From: an uncultured Bacteroidota bacterium
GTDB taxonomy: Bacteria; Bacteroidota; Rhodothermia; Rhodothermales; UBA10348
Assembly (NCBI GenBank): GCA_937893205.1
Contig: CALBJU010000245.1
Location: forward strand, 1-5,777
Direction of reading: 5' to 3'
Length of the DNA: 5,777 nucleotides
In this document: positions 5,677 through 5,777 of the stretch, piece by piece
How positions within the stretch are numbered: position 1 is the first letter of the stretch
How the letters are laid out: every line of letters begins with the position of its first letter
Notes under the pieces: model-generated
What the model was told of the DNA's origin: nothing
What the model saw: the letters and a program-made list of their open reading frames with translations, nothing else
Databases searched by the model: none
Made by a program: the position numbers and the translations under genes

Positions 5677-5777
5677 CAGGACAATCGCTTAATTCAGTTA
5701 TACTTTTGCTTCAATTTACATCAGCATTATTGGCTTGTGGTGCAATTTGCAGAATATTTCACCCGGGATCGCCAGTC
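5677..5777 (-). promoter_or_regulatory. Upstream region of the P5C dehydrogenase gene
   Basis: The last 101 bp are AT-richer than the coding DNA and lie directly upstream of the dehydrogenase start. Read on the minus strand, TATAAC (5702-5697) is a reasonable -10 hexamer 20 bp ahead of the ATG, but no good -35 is found at the standard distance (CTGATG at 5724-5719 is poor). The promoter call is therefore weak. There is no obvious inverted repeat or riboswitch-like structure, and the region may continue beyond the window. Confidence 0.3.

Overview
The window looks like ordinary chromosomal DNA of moderate, slightly GC-biased composition from a free-living, probably aerobic bacterium. Five protein genes cover most of it. 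The glutamate-semialdehyde dehydrogenase is of the long ALDH4 type, start codons lack clear Shine-Dalgarno sequences, and the metal genes include a Tat-exported two-domain multicopper oxidase. Together these suggest the Bacteroidota/Rhodothermota neighbourhood. That assignment is tentative because there is no rRNA or other phylogenetic marker here. I see no mobile element, CRISPR array, tRNA or rRNA.

Layout: (1) 8-394 (+), a small unrecognised protein whose frame is still open at the left edge. (2) 488-1672 and 1733-2902, both on the minus strand, form a likely operon: a Tat-exported two-domain multicopper oxidase first, then a ZIP-family metal transporter with an extra N-terminal extracytoplasmic domain. 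The two genes lie in the same reading frame, separated by one TGA and 20 open codons. (3) 2903-3215 is a divergent intergenic region of 313 bp. Its AT-rich part holds several inverted repeats, including TTTAGCCAAGACTAAA, which resembles operators of DtxR/MntR-type metalloregulators. (4) 3216-3947 (+) encodes an unrecognised, cysteine-free, probably exported or membrane-anchored protein. (5) 4021-5676 (-) encodes 1-pyrroline-5-carboxylate dehydrogenase (proline catabolism), with its upstream region at the right edge.

The most interesting unit is the oxidase-transporter pair with its putative metal-responsive control region. It reads as an extracytoplasmic metal-handling module: the exported oxidase would change the redox state of a metal ion or protect against it, and the ZIP permease would move a divalent cation across the inner membrane. 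The metal is not determined by the sequence. The divergent 243-residue exported protein could share control signals with this module, but no functional link is proven. The dehydrogenase appears to be an independent housekeeping gene.
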